DNA of 64,000 nt from Bradyrhizobium erythrophlei (GTDB lineage: Bacteria; Pseudomonadota; Alphaproteobacteria; Rhizobiales; Xanthobacteraceae), in assembly GCF_900142985.1 (NCBI RefSeq), contig NZ_LT670849.1:3100001-3164000 (forward strand). The letters run 5' to 3'. Below are positions 36,659-45,916 of the stretch, piece by piece (positions within the stretch are counted from its first letter, which is position 1; each line of letters begins with the position of its first letter). The notes below the pieces were generated by a model. It did no database searches, was not told where the DNA came from, and saw only the letters and a program-made list of their open reading frames with translations. The translations under genes were made by a program, and so were the position numbers.

Positions 36659-37651
36659 TCAGTTGAGCGTAAGATTAGCGGCTGCAATGACTCGCCTCCA
36701 GCGAATCAGTTCAACGCCGATCAGACGACCGAACTCTTCGGGCGTGCTTGTGCGAGCGTTGATGCCGATCGCCTCAAAGCGGCCACGCGTATCCGATCCG
36801 TTTAGCACCTTCACGATTGCGCTGTTCAGACGAGCCACGACTTCGGAAGGCGTACCGCGCGGCACCATGATGCCGCCCCACGAGGTTCCAGCAAGTTCGG
36901 GCATGCCAGCCTCGACGACCGTCGGCACGTCGGGAAGCAGGGGTGATCTGCTATCTGTGGTTACGGCAAGCGGCCTCACCAGGCCACTTGCGGCTTGACC
37001 TGCCGCTGAAGCGATTTGAGGAAACATGATCTGGATCTGACCGGCGATGACGTCGTTCAACGCTTGTCCATTGCCTCGATAAGGAACGTGCAGGATGTCG
37101 ACCTTCGCCGTCATTTTGAAGACCTCGCCGTAAAGATGGGTCGACGTCCCAATGCCTCCGGAGCCGAAACTGAACGTTCCCGGTTTGCCGCGTATAAGGC
37201 CCGCAAGGTCAGCCAGAGACTTGACTTGCAGAGATGGATTCACGACCACCAAATGTCCCGTTTCGTACGCGAGCGAAACGGGAATGAGGTCCTTGGATGC
37301 GTCGAACGTCAGTCCCTTGTACAGGGTCGGATTGACTGTCAGGACCCCCATTGGCGCGAGCAGCAACGTGTAACCATCGGGCTCGGAGCGGGTCACTCGC
37401 TCCACTCCGATATTGCCGCCTGCGCCAGTGACGTTTTCCACAATGATGCGCTGCTTCAGTTCTGAGCCCAGGCTCTCCGCGAGGACGCGCCCGATGACAT
37501 CGGCATCACCTCCAACCGAGAATGGAACGATCAATTTGATCGGCCTTGCGGGGTATTCCTCAGCGCTCAGCGAGCGCGCCGGACCAAGCAACAGCAGAAA
37601 AATCAAGCCTCTTATGACGCGAAAAATGGCGCGCGGCAGATCAACCTTCAT
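36659..37651 (-). CDS. Tripartite tricarboxylate transporter receptor (Bug/TctC family)
   Basis: A protein of 330 aa from ATG 37651, with GGAGGG directly upstream. The signal peptide ends near SLSAEEYPARPIK. Family motifs are PARPIKLIVPFSVGGDADVIGR, VVENVTGAGGNIGVERV, DGYTLLLAP, VPYRGNGQALNDVIAGQI and the C-terminal WRRVIAAANL (long motifs abbreviated). It is the first gene of a two-gene unit with the amidohydrolase. Two dyads upstream (37679-37732) could be operators. Ligand unknown; the partner enzyme points to a nitrogen heterocycle. Confidence 0.85.
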   Translation of the reverse strand: MKVDLPRAIFRVIRGLIFLLLLGPARSLSAEEYPARPIKLIVPFSVGGDADVIGRVLAESLGSELKQRIIVENVTGAGGNIGVERVTRSEPDGYTLLLAPMGVLTVNPTLYKGLTFDASKDLIPVSLAYETGHLVVVNPSLQVKSLADLAGLIRGKPGTFSFGSGGIGTSTHLYGEVFKMTAKVDILHVPYRGNGQALNDVIAGQIQIMFPQIASAAGQAASGLVRPLAVTTDSRSPLLPDVPTVVEAGMPELAGTSWGGIMVPRGTPSEVVARLNSAIVKVLNGSDTRGRFEAIGINARTSTPEEFGRLIGVELIRWRRVIAAANLTLN

Positions 37652-38171
37652 GCATCCCTCCAAAGCGTACTCAGTTTTGCATTTTCAGCTGATGCAGCAT
37701 CGGCAAAATGCCTTCCGACATGTCAAGACATGACGAATGCTGTCAAGCGCCCTACGATCTCAGCTTATGGTGTCATGCCGCAAGGCTTCCTCGATCAAGG
37801 TGATACTCACAATGCAGAGTCCGATTTGGGTCGTTAAAAGAAGTGGGCGACCACTCCGCCCTCAGTCTGCTTTGCTGCTGGAAGAGGAAGCCGCGGTAGC
37901 CCGATTAGGCGTCGGCTAAGGGCCGATGCTGTTGAAAACGGCGAAAATCGAACGGCTACGAAAATCTCGCGAAGGTCGATCGTTCGATCTCTCCGCCGGC
38001 CCGTAATCGCGCTTCGCATTTCTCCGCCTGCTTTAAGGTTAAGCCAGTCTGAATGCCTTGCCGGTCAAGCGGTTAGGTGGAGCTAAAGTAGCGTCGATTA
38101 ACCATCGTTTAAGACGGCTTTAAACCCGGTCCGCTAACGTCGCATCTCATTGGGATGCAGGCGTTTGGCGT
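37652..38171. other. 520-bp gap between the Bug unit and PBP1A
   Basis: Apart from the two dyads near the left end I see no gene. A 60-codon frame at 37737-37919 has no ribosome site and no protein-like features. The right end is AT-rich before the PBP1A start and should hold its promoter. The composite palindromes found in other large gaps are absent here. Confidence 0.6.
37679..37732. promoter_or_regulatory. Two dyads upstream of the Bug-amidohydrolase unit
   Basis: GCATTTT (37679-37685) and AAAATGC (37705-37711) form one dyad. CATGTCAAGACATG (37719-37732), six-base arms around AA, is a perfect second dyad 68 bp upstream of the start codon. GntR-type regulators of catabolic units bind short dyads like the second, but no such regulator is encoded nearby. 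Confidence 0.4.
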
Positions 38172-40379
38172 ATGGCGTGGGGACGGAAAAAGAGCGGCGG
38201 ACGCAGGGAGCCGGTATTCGGCCTTGCGGGAGCGCTTTCCGATCTGCGGCTGTCGGCGGAAGACCGCATTCCCGGCGGCGGCGACGACAAGCCGAAGAAA
38301 TCGGCCAAGCGAAAAATCGTCGACGACGATGATGATGACGACGAGCCGCCGCCGGAGCGGAAGCCGCGCGCGGCCCGTAGTCCCGCGAAGCGGAAATCGA
38401 AACCGCGCGGCAGTCTTCCGATCGGCCGGCTGTTTTACTGGGGCGCGGTGCTCGGCCTGTGGGGCGCGATTGCCGTCGTTGGCCTCGTCGTCTGGGTCGG
38501 GGCGCATCTGCCGGCGATCCAGTCGCTCGAAATCCCGAAGCGGCCGCCGACCATCCAGATCACCGGCGTCGACGGCAGCGTGCTCGCTATTCGCGGCGAG
38601 ATGCCCGGCGCCAATGTCGCGCTGAAGGATTTGCCGCCCTATCTGCCGAAGGCGTTCATCGCGATCGAAGACCGCCGGTTCTATTCGCACTTCGGCATCG
38701 ATCCCTGGGGCATCCTGCGTGCTGCGGTGGCTAACGTCCTGCATCGCGGCGTGTCGCAGGGCGGTTCGACGCTCACCCAGCAGCTTGCCAAGAATCTTTT
38801 CCTGACCCAGGAGCGCACTTTCCAGCGCAAACTGCAGGAAGTCGAGCTCGCGCTCTGGCTGGAGCGTAAGCATTCCAAGAACGAAATCCTCGAGCTTTAT
38901 CTCAACCGCGTCTATTTCGGTTCCGGCGCCTATGGTGTGGAAGCGGCAGCCCAGCGTTACTTCGGCAAATCCGCCAAGAACGTCACCATCGCGGAAGCCG
39001 CGATGCTCGCGGGCCTCGTCAAGTCGCCCTCGCGCCTGGCGCCCAACCGCAATCCGGAAGGCGCCGAAGCGCGCGCGCAAACCGTGCTCACCGCGATGGC
39101 GGAAGCCAGGTTCATCACCGAGGCGCAGGCGCAGGCCTCGATCGGCCATCCGTCCTACAATGTGAAGCCGGTCGGCGCCGGCACGATCAATTATGTGGCG
39201 GACTGGATCGGCGAAGTGCTCGACGATCTCGTCGGCCAGATCGACCAGAGCGTCATCGTGGAAACTTCGATCGATCCGAAATTGCAAGGAGTTGCGGAAG
39301 TCGCTGTCATCGACGAACTCGCGGCGAAAAGCGTGAAGTTCAACGTCAGTCAGGGCGCGCTGGTGGCGATGTCGCCAGATGGCGCCGTGCGCGCCATGGT
39401 TGGTGGCCGCAACTATTCCGAAAGCCAGTATAACCGCGCGGTCACCGCCAAGCGTCAGCCGGGTTCGGCATTCAAACCTTTCGTGTATCTCACCGCGATC
39501 GAGCAGGGACTGACACCGGAGACCGTCCGGCAGGACGCGCCGCTCGATATCAAGGGCTGGAAGCCCGAGAACTACACCCATCAATATTTCGGCTCGGTCA
39601 CGCTGACGCAGGCGCTGGCGATGTCGCTGAACACGGTCGCGGTGAGGCTCGGGCTTGAAGTCGGGCCGAAGAACGTGGTGCGCACCGCGCATCGGCTCGG
39701 CATTTCGTCGAAGCTCGACGCCAATGCCTCGATCGCGCTCGGCACGTCCGAAGTCTCGATGGTCGAACTGGTCGGCGCCTATGCACCGTTTTCCAATGGC
39801 GGCCTCGGCGTCTCTCCGCATGTCGTCAACAAGATCCGCACCGTCGACGGCAAGGTGCTCTATATGCGTTCCACCGACCAGCTCGGCCAGGTGATCGATC
39901 CGCAGTACGTCGCGATGATGAACACGATGATGCAGGAGACGCTGCTCTCCGGCACTGCGCACAAGGCGGAACTGCCGGGCTGGCAGGCCGCCGGCAAGAC
40001 CGGCACCAGCCAGGATTTCCGCGACGCCTGGTTCATCGGTTACACCTCCAATCTCGTGACCGGGGTCTGGCTCGGCAACGACGACAATTCGCCGACCAAG
40101 AAGGCGACAGGCGGCGGATTGCCGGTCGAGATCTGGACGCGCTTCATGAAAGCGGCGCATCAGGGCGTCGCGCCTGCGCCACTGCCGGCCTCAACGCCAC
40201 CGGGCGGAATGCTCGCGACGATCGCGCAAGCGATCACTCCGCCGACAAGCCCGGGCGTTGCCCCGCCGCCGTCTTCCTCTCCGGGGCGTCCTGCTCCGAC
40301 GCGGACCGCGGCCTCGGCGCGGCCGGAGGCGGCCGCCGGCCTCGACGGTTGGCTGATGGATCGGCTGTTCGGGCGTTAG
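38172..40379 (+). CDS. Penicillin-binding protein 1A, bifunctional
   Basis: A protein of 735 aa. A cytosolic N terminus contains a run of seven Asp (51-57) between Lys/Arg-rich segments. One membrane helix follows (about 86-110). The GT51 transglycosylase domain has the catalytic Glu166 in IEDRRFYSHFGID and GGSTLTQQLAKNLFL. The transpeptidase domain has Ser432-Lys435 (PGSAFKP), SLN at 485-487 and KTGT at 609-612. The C terminus is Pro/Ala/Ser-rich. It polymerises and cross-links peptidoglycan. Its stop overlaps the convergent LysR gene by 3 bases. Confidence 0.93.
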   Translation: MAWGRKKSGGRREPVFGLAGALSDLRLSAEDRIPGGGDDKPKKSAKRKIVDDDDDDDEPPPERKPRAARSPAKRKSKPRGSLPIGRLFYWGAVLGLWGAIAVVGLVVWVGAHLPAIQSLEIPKRPPTIQITGVDGSVLAIRGEMPGANVALKDLPPYLPKAFIAIEDRRFYSHFGIDPWGILRAAVANVLHRGVSQGGSTLTQQLAKNLFLTQERTFQRKLQEVELALWLERKHSKNEILELYLNRVYFGSGAYGVEAAAQRYFGKSAKNVTIAEAAMLAGLVKSPSRLAPNRNPEGAEARAQTVLTAMAEARFITEAQAQASIGHPSYNVKPVGAGTINYVADWIGEVLDDLVGQIDQSVIVETSIDPKLQGVAEVAVIDELAAKSVKFNVSQGALVAMSPDGAVRAMVGGRNYSESQYNRAVTAKRQPGSAFKPFVYLTAIEQGLTPETVRQDAPLDIKGWKPENYTHQYFGSVTLTQALAMSLNTVAVRLGLEVGPKNVVRTAHRLGISSKLDANASIALGTSEVSMVELVGAYAPFSNGGLGVSPHVVNKIRTVDGKVLYMRSTDQLGQVIDPQYVAMMNTMMQETLLSGTAHKAELPGWQAAGKTGTSQDFRDAWFIGYTSNLVTGVWLGNDDNSPTKKATGGGLPVEIWTRFMKAAHQGVAPAPLPASTPPGGMLATIAQAITPPTSPGVAPPPSSSPGRPAPTRTAASARPEAAAGLDGWLMDRLFGR

Positions 40380-41299
40380 AGTTCCCCGTCGACTGACTCA
40401 ATTCCCGCAACACTCTTACGAAACTGGCGCGTGAGCCAGTCGCTGAAGGCGCGCACGCGCGGCGAGAGCTGACGGTTCTGCGCATACATCAGCGAGACCG
40501 GCGCGGACGGCGGCGGCGTGTTGGCCAGCACCGTCACCAGGCTTCCGCGCTTGAGATCCTCGGCCACGTGGAAATGCGGCATCTGTGCGAGTCCAAGGCC
40601 AAGCCTTGTCGCCAGCAGGTAGCTTTCCGGTCCCGTGACCGAGAAGGGCGCGGCAAGCGGCATATCGTGCATCTTGCCATCGACGACAAAACTCAGCGGT
40701 TCGAGTTCGCCGGTGGTGAACCGGCGCAGCCCGACGACCTGGTGTCCGGTGCCGAGATCGCCCAGCGATTTCGGGCGGCCGAAGCGCTTGATATAGGCCG
40801 GAGCCGCGCAGGTGATGCGCGTCAGCACGGCGAGGCGGCGCGCCACCAGTCCGCTGTCGGCAAGCTCGCCCCAGCGCAATGCGCAATCGACGCCTTCGTG
40901 GACAAGGTCGACCCAGCGATCGCTCTCGCTCATCGATATCTCGATCTCCGGATACTGCGCGAAGAACGCCGGCAGGTTCGGCATCAGGAAATGACGCGCC
41001 AGCGTGCCCTGCACCTCAATGCGTAGTGTGCCCTTCGGCTTGGTTCCGGCGAAGGCGCCCTCGGCGTCGTCCACGTCCTGAAGAATGGCGAGACATCGCC
41101 GGTAATAGGCTTCGCCGTCGAGCGTCGGGCGCACCACGCGCGTCGTGCGCTGAAGCAGCCGCACGCCGAGCCGGCGCTCGAGCTGATGAATGACCTGCGT
41201 GGCGGTCGAGCGCGGCAGGCCGATGTCGTTCGCGGCCTGCGTGAAGCTGCGGCGCTCGACCACGCGCGCGAACAGCCGCATCGCTTCAAATCGGTCCAT
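40376..41299 (-). CDS. LysR-family transcriptional regulator
   Basis: A protein of 307 aa. The helix-turn-helix is at about residues 14-60 (VERRSFTQAANDIGLPRSTATQVIHQLERRLGVRLLQRTTR). It is divergent from two short-chain dehydrogenase genes, its likely targets. A perfect dyad ATTGTTC-N9-GAACAAT lies six bases from its start codon. The 3' end overlaps the PBP1A stop. Confidence 0.88.
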   Translation of the reverse strand: MDRFEAMRLFARVVERRSFTQAANDIGLPRSTATQVIHQLERRLGVRLLQRTTRVVRPTLDGEAYYRRCLAILQDVDDAEGAFAGTKPKGTLRIEVQGTLARHFLMPNLPAFFAQYPEIEISMSESDRWVDLVHEGVDCALRWGELADSGLVARRLAVLTRITCAAPAYIKRFGRPKSLGDLGTGHQVVGLRRFTTGELEPLSFVVDGKMHDMPLAAPFSVTGPESYLLATRLGLGLAQMPHFHVAEDLKRGSLVTVLANTPPPSAPVSLMYAQNRQLSPRVRAFSDWLTRQFRKSVAGIESVDGEL

Positions 41300-41304
41300 G
41301 GCCT

Positions 41305-41327
41305 ATTGTTCGTCAATTTAGAACAAT
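41305..41327. promoter_or_regulatory. Likely LysR operator
   Basis: ATTGTTC (41305-41311) and GAACAAT (41321-41327) are perfect 7-base arms separated by nine bases. They contain the T-N11-A pattern expected of LysR sites and lie between the LysR start and the SDR gene. Confidence 0.5.
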
Positions 41328-41423
41328 GATGGCACTTTATGGCAGATTATCTATAGGCCTGCCAAGTGCAAATTCGTCCGTGTCAGCCGCAGACAGCGCG
41401 GCGTTCAAACACGGAGAAGGCAA

Positions 41424-42164
41424 ATGTCGAAAGCAAACGGAAAAGTCGCTGTTGTCACCGGTTCCTCGCGGGGCATCGGGGCCGCGATCGTGGAGCGGCT
41501 CGCCGCCGACGGTTTCACGGTCGTCATCAATTATGCGGCGGGCGCGGCGGAGGCCGAAGCGCTGGCCAGAAAGATCGAGCAGGCCGGTGGCCGCGCGATC
41601 ACGGCGCAAGCGGATGTCAGCAATGGCGCCGCGGTCGCGCGCCTGTTCGACATGGCGGATGCGGCCTTTGGTGGGGTCGACCTGCTCGTCAACAATGCCG
41701 GGATCATGCGGCTGGCGAGCCTCGCCGAAGCCGACGAAGCTTTGTTCGACAGCCAGGTCGCGATCAATCTCAAGGGCACGTTCAACACGCTGCGCGAGGC
41801 GTCACGCCGGCTGCGCAATGGCGGGCGCATCGTCAACCTGTCGTCGAGCCAGACCAGCCTGCTGCACCCGAGCTATGGCGTTTACGCCGCCACCAAGGCC
41901 GCAGTGGAAGCGATGACGCATGTGCTCGCCCGGGAACTCCGTGGCCGCAACATCACCGTCAACGCGGTCGCGCCGGGACCGACGGCAACGAAGCTGTTTC
42001 TTGACGGCAAGCCGAACGAAGTGATCGAGCGGCTGAAGAATCTCGCGCCGCTGGAGCGGCTCGGCGAGCCTTCCGACATCGCCGCGGCGGTTTCGTTTCT
42101 CGCCGGTCCCGACGGCGGCTGGATCAACGGCCAGGTGCTGCGTGCCAATGGCGGGATCATCTGA
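41424..42164 (+). CDS. Short-chain dehydrogenase/reductase
   Basis: A protein of 246 aa with GGAGAAGG before the ATG. The cofactor motif is TGSSRGIG (12-19), NNAG at 89-92, catalytic Ser in NLSSSQ and Tyr-x3-Lys in YAATK. A classical SDR of the FabG-like type, probably NADPH-dependent. The substrate is unknown. It is first in a two-gene unit with another SDR and is divergent from a LysR gene. Confidence 0.85.
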   Translation: MSKANGKVAVVTGSSRGIGAAIVERLAADGFTVVINYAAGAAEAEALARKIEQAGGRAITAQADVSNGAAVARLFDMADAAFGGVDLLVNNAGIMRLASLAEADEALFDSQVAINLKGTFNTLREASRRLRNGGRIVNLSSSQTSLLHPSYGVYAATKAAVEAMTHVLARELRGRNITVNAVAPGPTATKLFLDGKPNEVIERLKNLAPLERLGEPSDIAAAVSFLAGPDGGWINGQVLRANGGII

Positions 42165-42226
42165 TCCCGCGCCTTAACCCAAGACATTCCCAAACCAGAC
42201 ATCGACAAGTCAGAAGGAGAGATTCC

Positions 42227-43126
42227 ATGAGCAAGGTTGTACTGATCACCGGCGCGTCCAGCGGCTTTGGCCGGCTCACCGCCGAGGCCATCGCCAAAGC
42301 CGGCCACGTCGTTTACGGATCGATGCGCCACACCACGACGCGCAACGCGCCGGTCGCGGAAGAGATGACGAAGTTCTCGCAAACCAACCACGTCGACCTG
42401 CGCGCGCTCGAACTTGACGTGCAGAACCAGGATTCGGTCGACGCGGCCGTCGCCAGGATGATCGCCGAGCAAGGGCGGATCGACGTGCTGATCCACAACG
42501 CCGGCCACATGGTGTTCGGTCCGGCCGAAGCCTTCACGCCGGAACAGTACGCCGAACTCTACGACGTCAACGTGCTCAGCACGCAACGCGTCAATCGCGC
42601 GGTGCTGCCGCACATGCGCCGACAGGCGAAAGGCCTGCTGGTCTGGGTTTCCAGCAGCAGTTCCGCAGGCGGAACGCCGCCTTATCTCGCGCCCTATTTC
42701 GCCGCGAAGGCAGCCATGGATGCCATTGCCGTGCAATATGCGCGGGAGCTGTCGCGCTGGGGCATCGAGACCTCGATCATCGTGCCCGGCGCCTTCACCT
42801 CCGGCACCAATCACTTCGCGCGCTCCGGCCGACCGGCCGACGCCGGGCGGGCCGCGGAATACGAAGCGGGGCCGTATAGCGGCTTTGGCGAGCAAATCCA
42901 GCAGGCCTTTACGGCGATCGTTCCGCCCGATGCCGACGCCGGCGCCGTTGCCGAGGCCATCGTGGACGTCGTCGACACCCCGTTTGGAAAGCGGCCGTTC
43001 CGCGTTCACATCGATCCCACGCAGGACGGCGCCGATGTCGGCTTTACCGTGCTCGATCGCGTTCGCGCCGAGATGCTGCACCGTGTTGGCTTCAGCGACC
43101 TCTTGAAGCCGCGAACGCAGGCGTGA
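42227..43126 (+). CDS. Short-chain dehydrogenase/reductase
   Basis: A protein of 299 aa with AAGGAGAG before the ATG. TGASSGFG (8-15) is the cofactor motif, HNAG replaces NNAG, catalytic Ser lies in WVSSSSS and the Tyr/Lys pair in YFAAK. It is longer than its neighbour because of a C-terminal extension (EQIQQAFTAIVPP...). It follows the first SDR by 62 bp and probably belongs to the same LysR-controlled unit. Confidence 0.85.
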   Translation: MSKVVLITGASSGFGRLTAEAIAKAGHVVYGSMRHTTTRNAPVAEEMTKFSQTNHVDLRALELDVQNQDSVDAAVARMIAEQGRIDVLIHNAGHMVFGPAEAFTPEQYAELYDVNVLSTQRVNRAVLPHMRRQAKGLLVWVSSSSSAGGTPPYLAPYFAAKAAMDAIAVQYARELSRWGIETSIIVPGAFTSGTNHFARSGRPADAGRAAEYEAGPYSGFGEQIQQAFTAIVPPDADAGAVAEAIVDVVDTPFGKRPFRVHIDPTQDGADVGFTVLDRVRAEMLHRVGFSDLLKPRTQA

Positions 43127-43140
43127 GCATTTCACCATCG

Positions 43141-43167
43141 ACATCCGGCGGACATGCCGCCGGATGT
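43141..43167. terminator. Bidirectional terminator
   Basis: A perfect 11-bp stem (ACATCCGGCGG at 43141-43151 and CCGCCGGATGT at 43157-43167) with a 5-base loop lies between the SDR unit and the convergent TolC-like gene. A short T run is lacking, so efficiency is uncertain. Confidence 0.6.
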
Positions 43168-43188
43168 TCGTCCGTCGCGTGTCGTCCG

Positions 43189-44622
43189 CTAGCGGCCGTC
43201 GGGCGTGGTGACGCCCACCCAGTTGTCGCGCACCTGCTGATAATGAACGCTGGGATCATAGGTCGGCGTCGAAAGTCGCAGCACCTGGGGCGACAGGCGT
43301 CCCATGGCGTTCAACACGGCGTAAGAGGCCACGACGCGGTCGTGTTGCGCGGTCACCAGCGCGACGCGGGCATTCACCAGCGTCTGCTGGGCATTGAGGA
43401 TGTCGATGACCGTGCGCTGGCCGACCTGCGCTTCCTTCGTGGTGCCGAGATAGGCGACTTCCGAGGCGTCGACCTGCGACTGCGCGGCCGTTACCTGCGC
43501 CTTGCCGGCGACGAGCTGGCCCCAGGCGGTCACGAGGTCGGCGCGCGCCTGGTCGCGGACCTGCTCCATCGTGAGACGCTGCTGTTCCAGCGTTTCCTTG
43601 GATTGCCGGATCAGCGAATATTCTGCCCCGCCCTGATAGATCGGCACCGTGAGCTGGACGTTGGTCGCCGCGGTGAATTGATTGATCTGCGTGATGGTCT
43701 GCTGCCAGACCTTGGAGACCGTCGCCTGCAACGCGAGCGTCGGATAGAGCGCGCCTTCGTTGATTTTCACGGTGAGAAAACTGACGTCGATACCGTACAT
43801 CGCGGCAGTCACATTGGGGTTTTCCCGGGTCGCAATCTGCGTCGCGCCTTGCACGGTCGGCGGCAGGTAACGGTCGACCGGAGAGGCGGCCTGGAGGTTG
43901 GCCGGCTCGTTGCCGATGATGCGGCGGAAATTCGCCCGCGTGGTGGTCAAGGTCGATTCAGCCGCGAGTTCCTGGCTCTGGGCGGCGGCGAGCTGCGCCT
44001 GCGACTGCGCGACATCGGTCGGCGTGACCAGGCCCGCGCTGTAGCGGTCGCGGGTCTGCTTCAAGGTCAGTTCGAGCACGTGGGTATTGCTGCGCTGGAC
44101 TTCCAGGATCGCGGCGTCGCGCAGGTAGTCCATGTAGATCGTCGCGGCGGCAAGCAGCACCGACTGCTCCATCAGCCGCAGTCCCTCGCGCGCGCCAAAC
44201 ACCTGGCTTTCCGCGGAACGGGTTTTATTGGCGGTCTGGTTGCCGTTGTAGAGCGTCTGCGTGACCGTCAGCGCCGCGGCGTGGGGGCCCTGATCTCCCT
44301 GCTCGATCTTCTTGCCGGCCGAGCCGTCAGCGAGCTGATTGATGAACTGGCCGCCGCCGCTGAACGTCAGCGCGGCCTTGGGGCGATAACCGGACAAGGC
44401 TTGCGGCACGGCTTCATCGGTCGCGCGCACCGAGGCGCGCTGCGCGTTGAGCTGCGGATTGTTGCGATAGGCGCGCAAAAGCGCCGCTTCCATGGTGTCG
44501 GCGCGCACCGGAAGCGCCGCCGATTGACCAAACAAAACGACGGCCGTAGCCGCTCCGCCTAAAAGCCTGCCCCCAAGCATATTCAAGTTATCCAACGCCT
44601 TACGTGGCGTGACAACAGCCAT
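43189..44622 (-). CDS. TolC-family outer-membrane efflux protein
   Basis: A protein of 477 aa from ATG 44622. A signal peptide ends near PVRADT. Two outer-membrane efflux repeats are visible, each with long helices rich in Ala, Gln and Glu: TMEAALLRAYRNNPQLNAQ at the start and ARADLVTAWGQLVAGKAQV in the second half, and the strand segment GLVTPTDVAQSQAQLAAAQSQ (abbreviated) typical of TolC. It forms the outer-membrane duct of tripartite pumps and type I secretion. No pump gene is adjacent, so it may serve several systems, including the EmrAB-like pump at 16121. Confidence 0.88.
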   Translation of the reverse strand: MAVVTPRKALDNLNMLGGRLLGGAATAVVLFGQSAALPVRADTMEAALLRAYRNNPQLNAQRASVRATDEAVPQALSGYRPKAALTFSGGGQFINQLADGSAGKKIEQGDQGPHAAALTVTQTLYNGNQTANKTRSAESQVFGAREGLRLMEQSVLLAAATIYMDYLRDAAILEVQRSNTHVLELTLKQTRDRYSAGLVTPTDVAQSQAQLAAAQSQELAAESTLTTTRANFRRIIGNEPANLQAASPVDRYLPPTVQGATQIATRENPNVTAAMYGIDVSFLTVKINEGALYPTLALQATVSKVWQQTITQINQFTAATNVQLTVPIYQGGAEYSLIRQSKETLEQQRLTMEQVRDQARADLVTAWGQLVAGKAQVTAAQSQVDASEVAYLGTTKEAQVGQRTVIDILNAQQTLVNARVALVTAQHDRVVASYAVLNAMGRLSPQVLRLSTPTYDPSVHYQQVRDNWVGVTTPDGR

Positions 44623-44758
44623 ACGCAATTCAGGAGTGGATCAAAAGCGCATAGCTGTGCGCATCTCTCACGCCGGCGTGATGGCGCCTCCGAATATCGG
44701 TCAGTGTGGCTTTTTCGCGCGGACCGCTCGCTCAAAAATGCGGCAGCACCTGTTTACC

Positions 44759-45514
44759 TCAGTCCTGGATGCCGTAGCGATGCAGATCGTTGCCGTGCGT
44801 GTCCAACCACGTCTTGGCGCGGTCGACATGGCTGCACACTTTGCCGACGACCCTCCAGAACCGTGCCGAGTGGTTCATCTCGACGAGATGAGCGACCTCG
44901 TGCCCGGCGAGATAGTCCAGCACATAGGGCGGAGCCAGGATCAGCCGCCAGGAGAACGACAGCGAACCCGCCGATGTGCACGAACCCCAGCGGCTCGACT
45001 GGTCGCGGATGGAGATCCGCTTCACCCGCACGCCGAGGCGCTCGGCATAGGACATCGAAGCTTTCTGCAAATCCTTGCGGGCTTCGCGCTTGAGATAATC
45101 GTGCACCCGACGCTCGGTGTATTCGACCCCGCCGGCGACGCAGATAATGCGCTCGCCGCTGTCGCGGATTTCGGTCCAGACCGTGCCGCGCTGACCGGCG
45201 CGGTGCACGATTTTATGCGGAACGCCGCGCAGCGGCACCACGGTGCCAGGAAGAAACGGTGCAGCCTTCGGCAAACGGCCAAGACGCGCTGCGATCCAGC
45301 CGCCGTGACGCTGCGCAAAGTCCTTGGCGTCGGCAATGGTGCCGCGCGGAGGGATGGTCAGGATGGCTTCGCGGTCACTCGGATGGATTCGCAAGGTGTA
45401 GCGGCGTGCGCGCCGATGGCGGCGGAGCCTGACCGAATAGATTTGCGAGCCGTGCTTGATCAAAAGCCGGGAAGGCTCGTAGGGCCGCCGATAAAGGAGC
45501 GCGCGAGTGGCCAT
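44759..45514 (-). CDS. YgjP/SprT-like zinc metallopeptidase
   Basis: A protein of 251 aa from ATG 45514. The N-terminal part is basic (RLRRHRRARRYTL). The RWGSC motif lies at 175-179 and the zinc site is His205-Glu206-x2-His209 with His215 (GHEVAHLVEMNHS). This is the DUF45/YgjP family (M48-like). Its physiological substrate is not known. The upstream frame to 45658 looks non-coding. The gene ends 136 bp from the TolC gene start on the same strand. Confidence 0.8.
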   Translation of the reverse strand: MATRALLYRRPYEPSRLLIKHGSQIYSVRLRRHRRARRYTLRIHPSDREAILTIPPRGTIADAKDFAQRHGGWIAARLGRLPKAAPFLPGTVVPLRGVPHKIVHRAGQRGTVWTEIRDSGERIICVAGGVEYTERRVHDYLKREARKDLQKASMSYAERLGVRVKRISIRDQSSRWGSCTSAGSLSFSWRLILAPPYVLDYLAGHEVAHLVEMNHSARFWRVVGKVCSHVDRAKTWLDTHGNDLHRYGIQD

Positions 45515-45916
45515 GTCTGTCAGTCCGGGGATTAGAAATTCGCCCGGATTCTGCCATATCCGCCGCCAGGGAAATCGCTCGGCGCAAAAACAAATCATTT
45601 GCCCAATATACAGGGGTTGGGCCGCCAGCCGACCCCACAGGATGGGGTCGGAACCCAAAAATTCGATCGGAAAGAGTCCCCGGCAACACCCCCAACTCCG
45701 GAATTAAGATTCATTACTTCCGGAGGGCTCAGATTCGCGTTTCCTGGAGTCAATTCAGGGGGTTAACGACCCCCCCCGGCCGACAGCAGTGCTCTCGCGC
45801 GAACCCTGGTGTGGCGGTTCAGAAGTCCGCATCATCGTGGCCCGCGAGTCCGTCATGCGGACTTCTGAACCAGAGCTGCAAGTTCCGCGTGGACTGTTTG
45901 CGTGTTGGTCCGACTA
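45515..45916. other. 400-bp gap with one decayed palindrome
   Basis: Between the metallopeptidase and phaZ genes, both on the minus strand. It holds the single palindrome at 45806-45877, a run of eight C near 45770, and no convincing reading frame. Confidence 0.6.
45806..45877. repeat. Single palindrome of the composite-repeat family, decayed
   Basis: Perfect 17-bp arms GGTTCAGAAGTCCGCAT (45816-45832) and ATGCGGACTTCTGAACC (45855-45871). The core matches palindrome B at 15412-15489. The left end reads CTGGTGTGGC where copy B has CTAGTGTGGC; the right end is lost, and there is no partner palindrome. Confidence 0.75.

Noticed and set aside
37737-37919. 60-codon plus-strand frame upstream of PBP1A
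   Set aside because: No ribosome site or recognisable sequence features; it lies behind the operator-like dyads.
38322-38343. Asp-rich run in PBP1A as a simple-sequence frameshift hotspot
   Set aside because: The GAC/GAT codons alternate, the frame is intact and acidic/basic N-terminal tails are common in PBP1A of this group.
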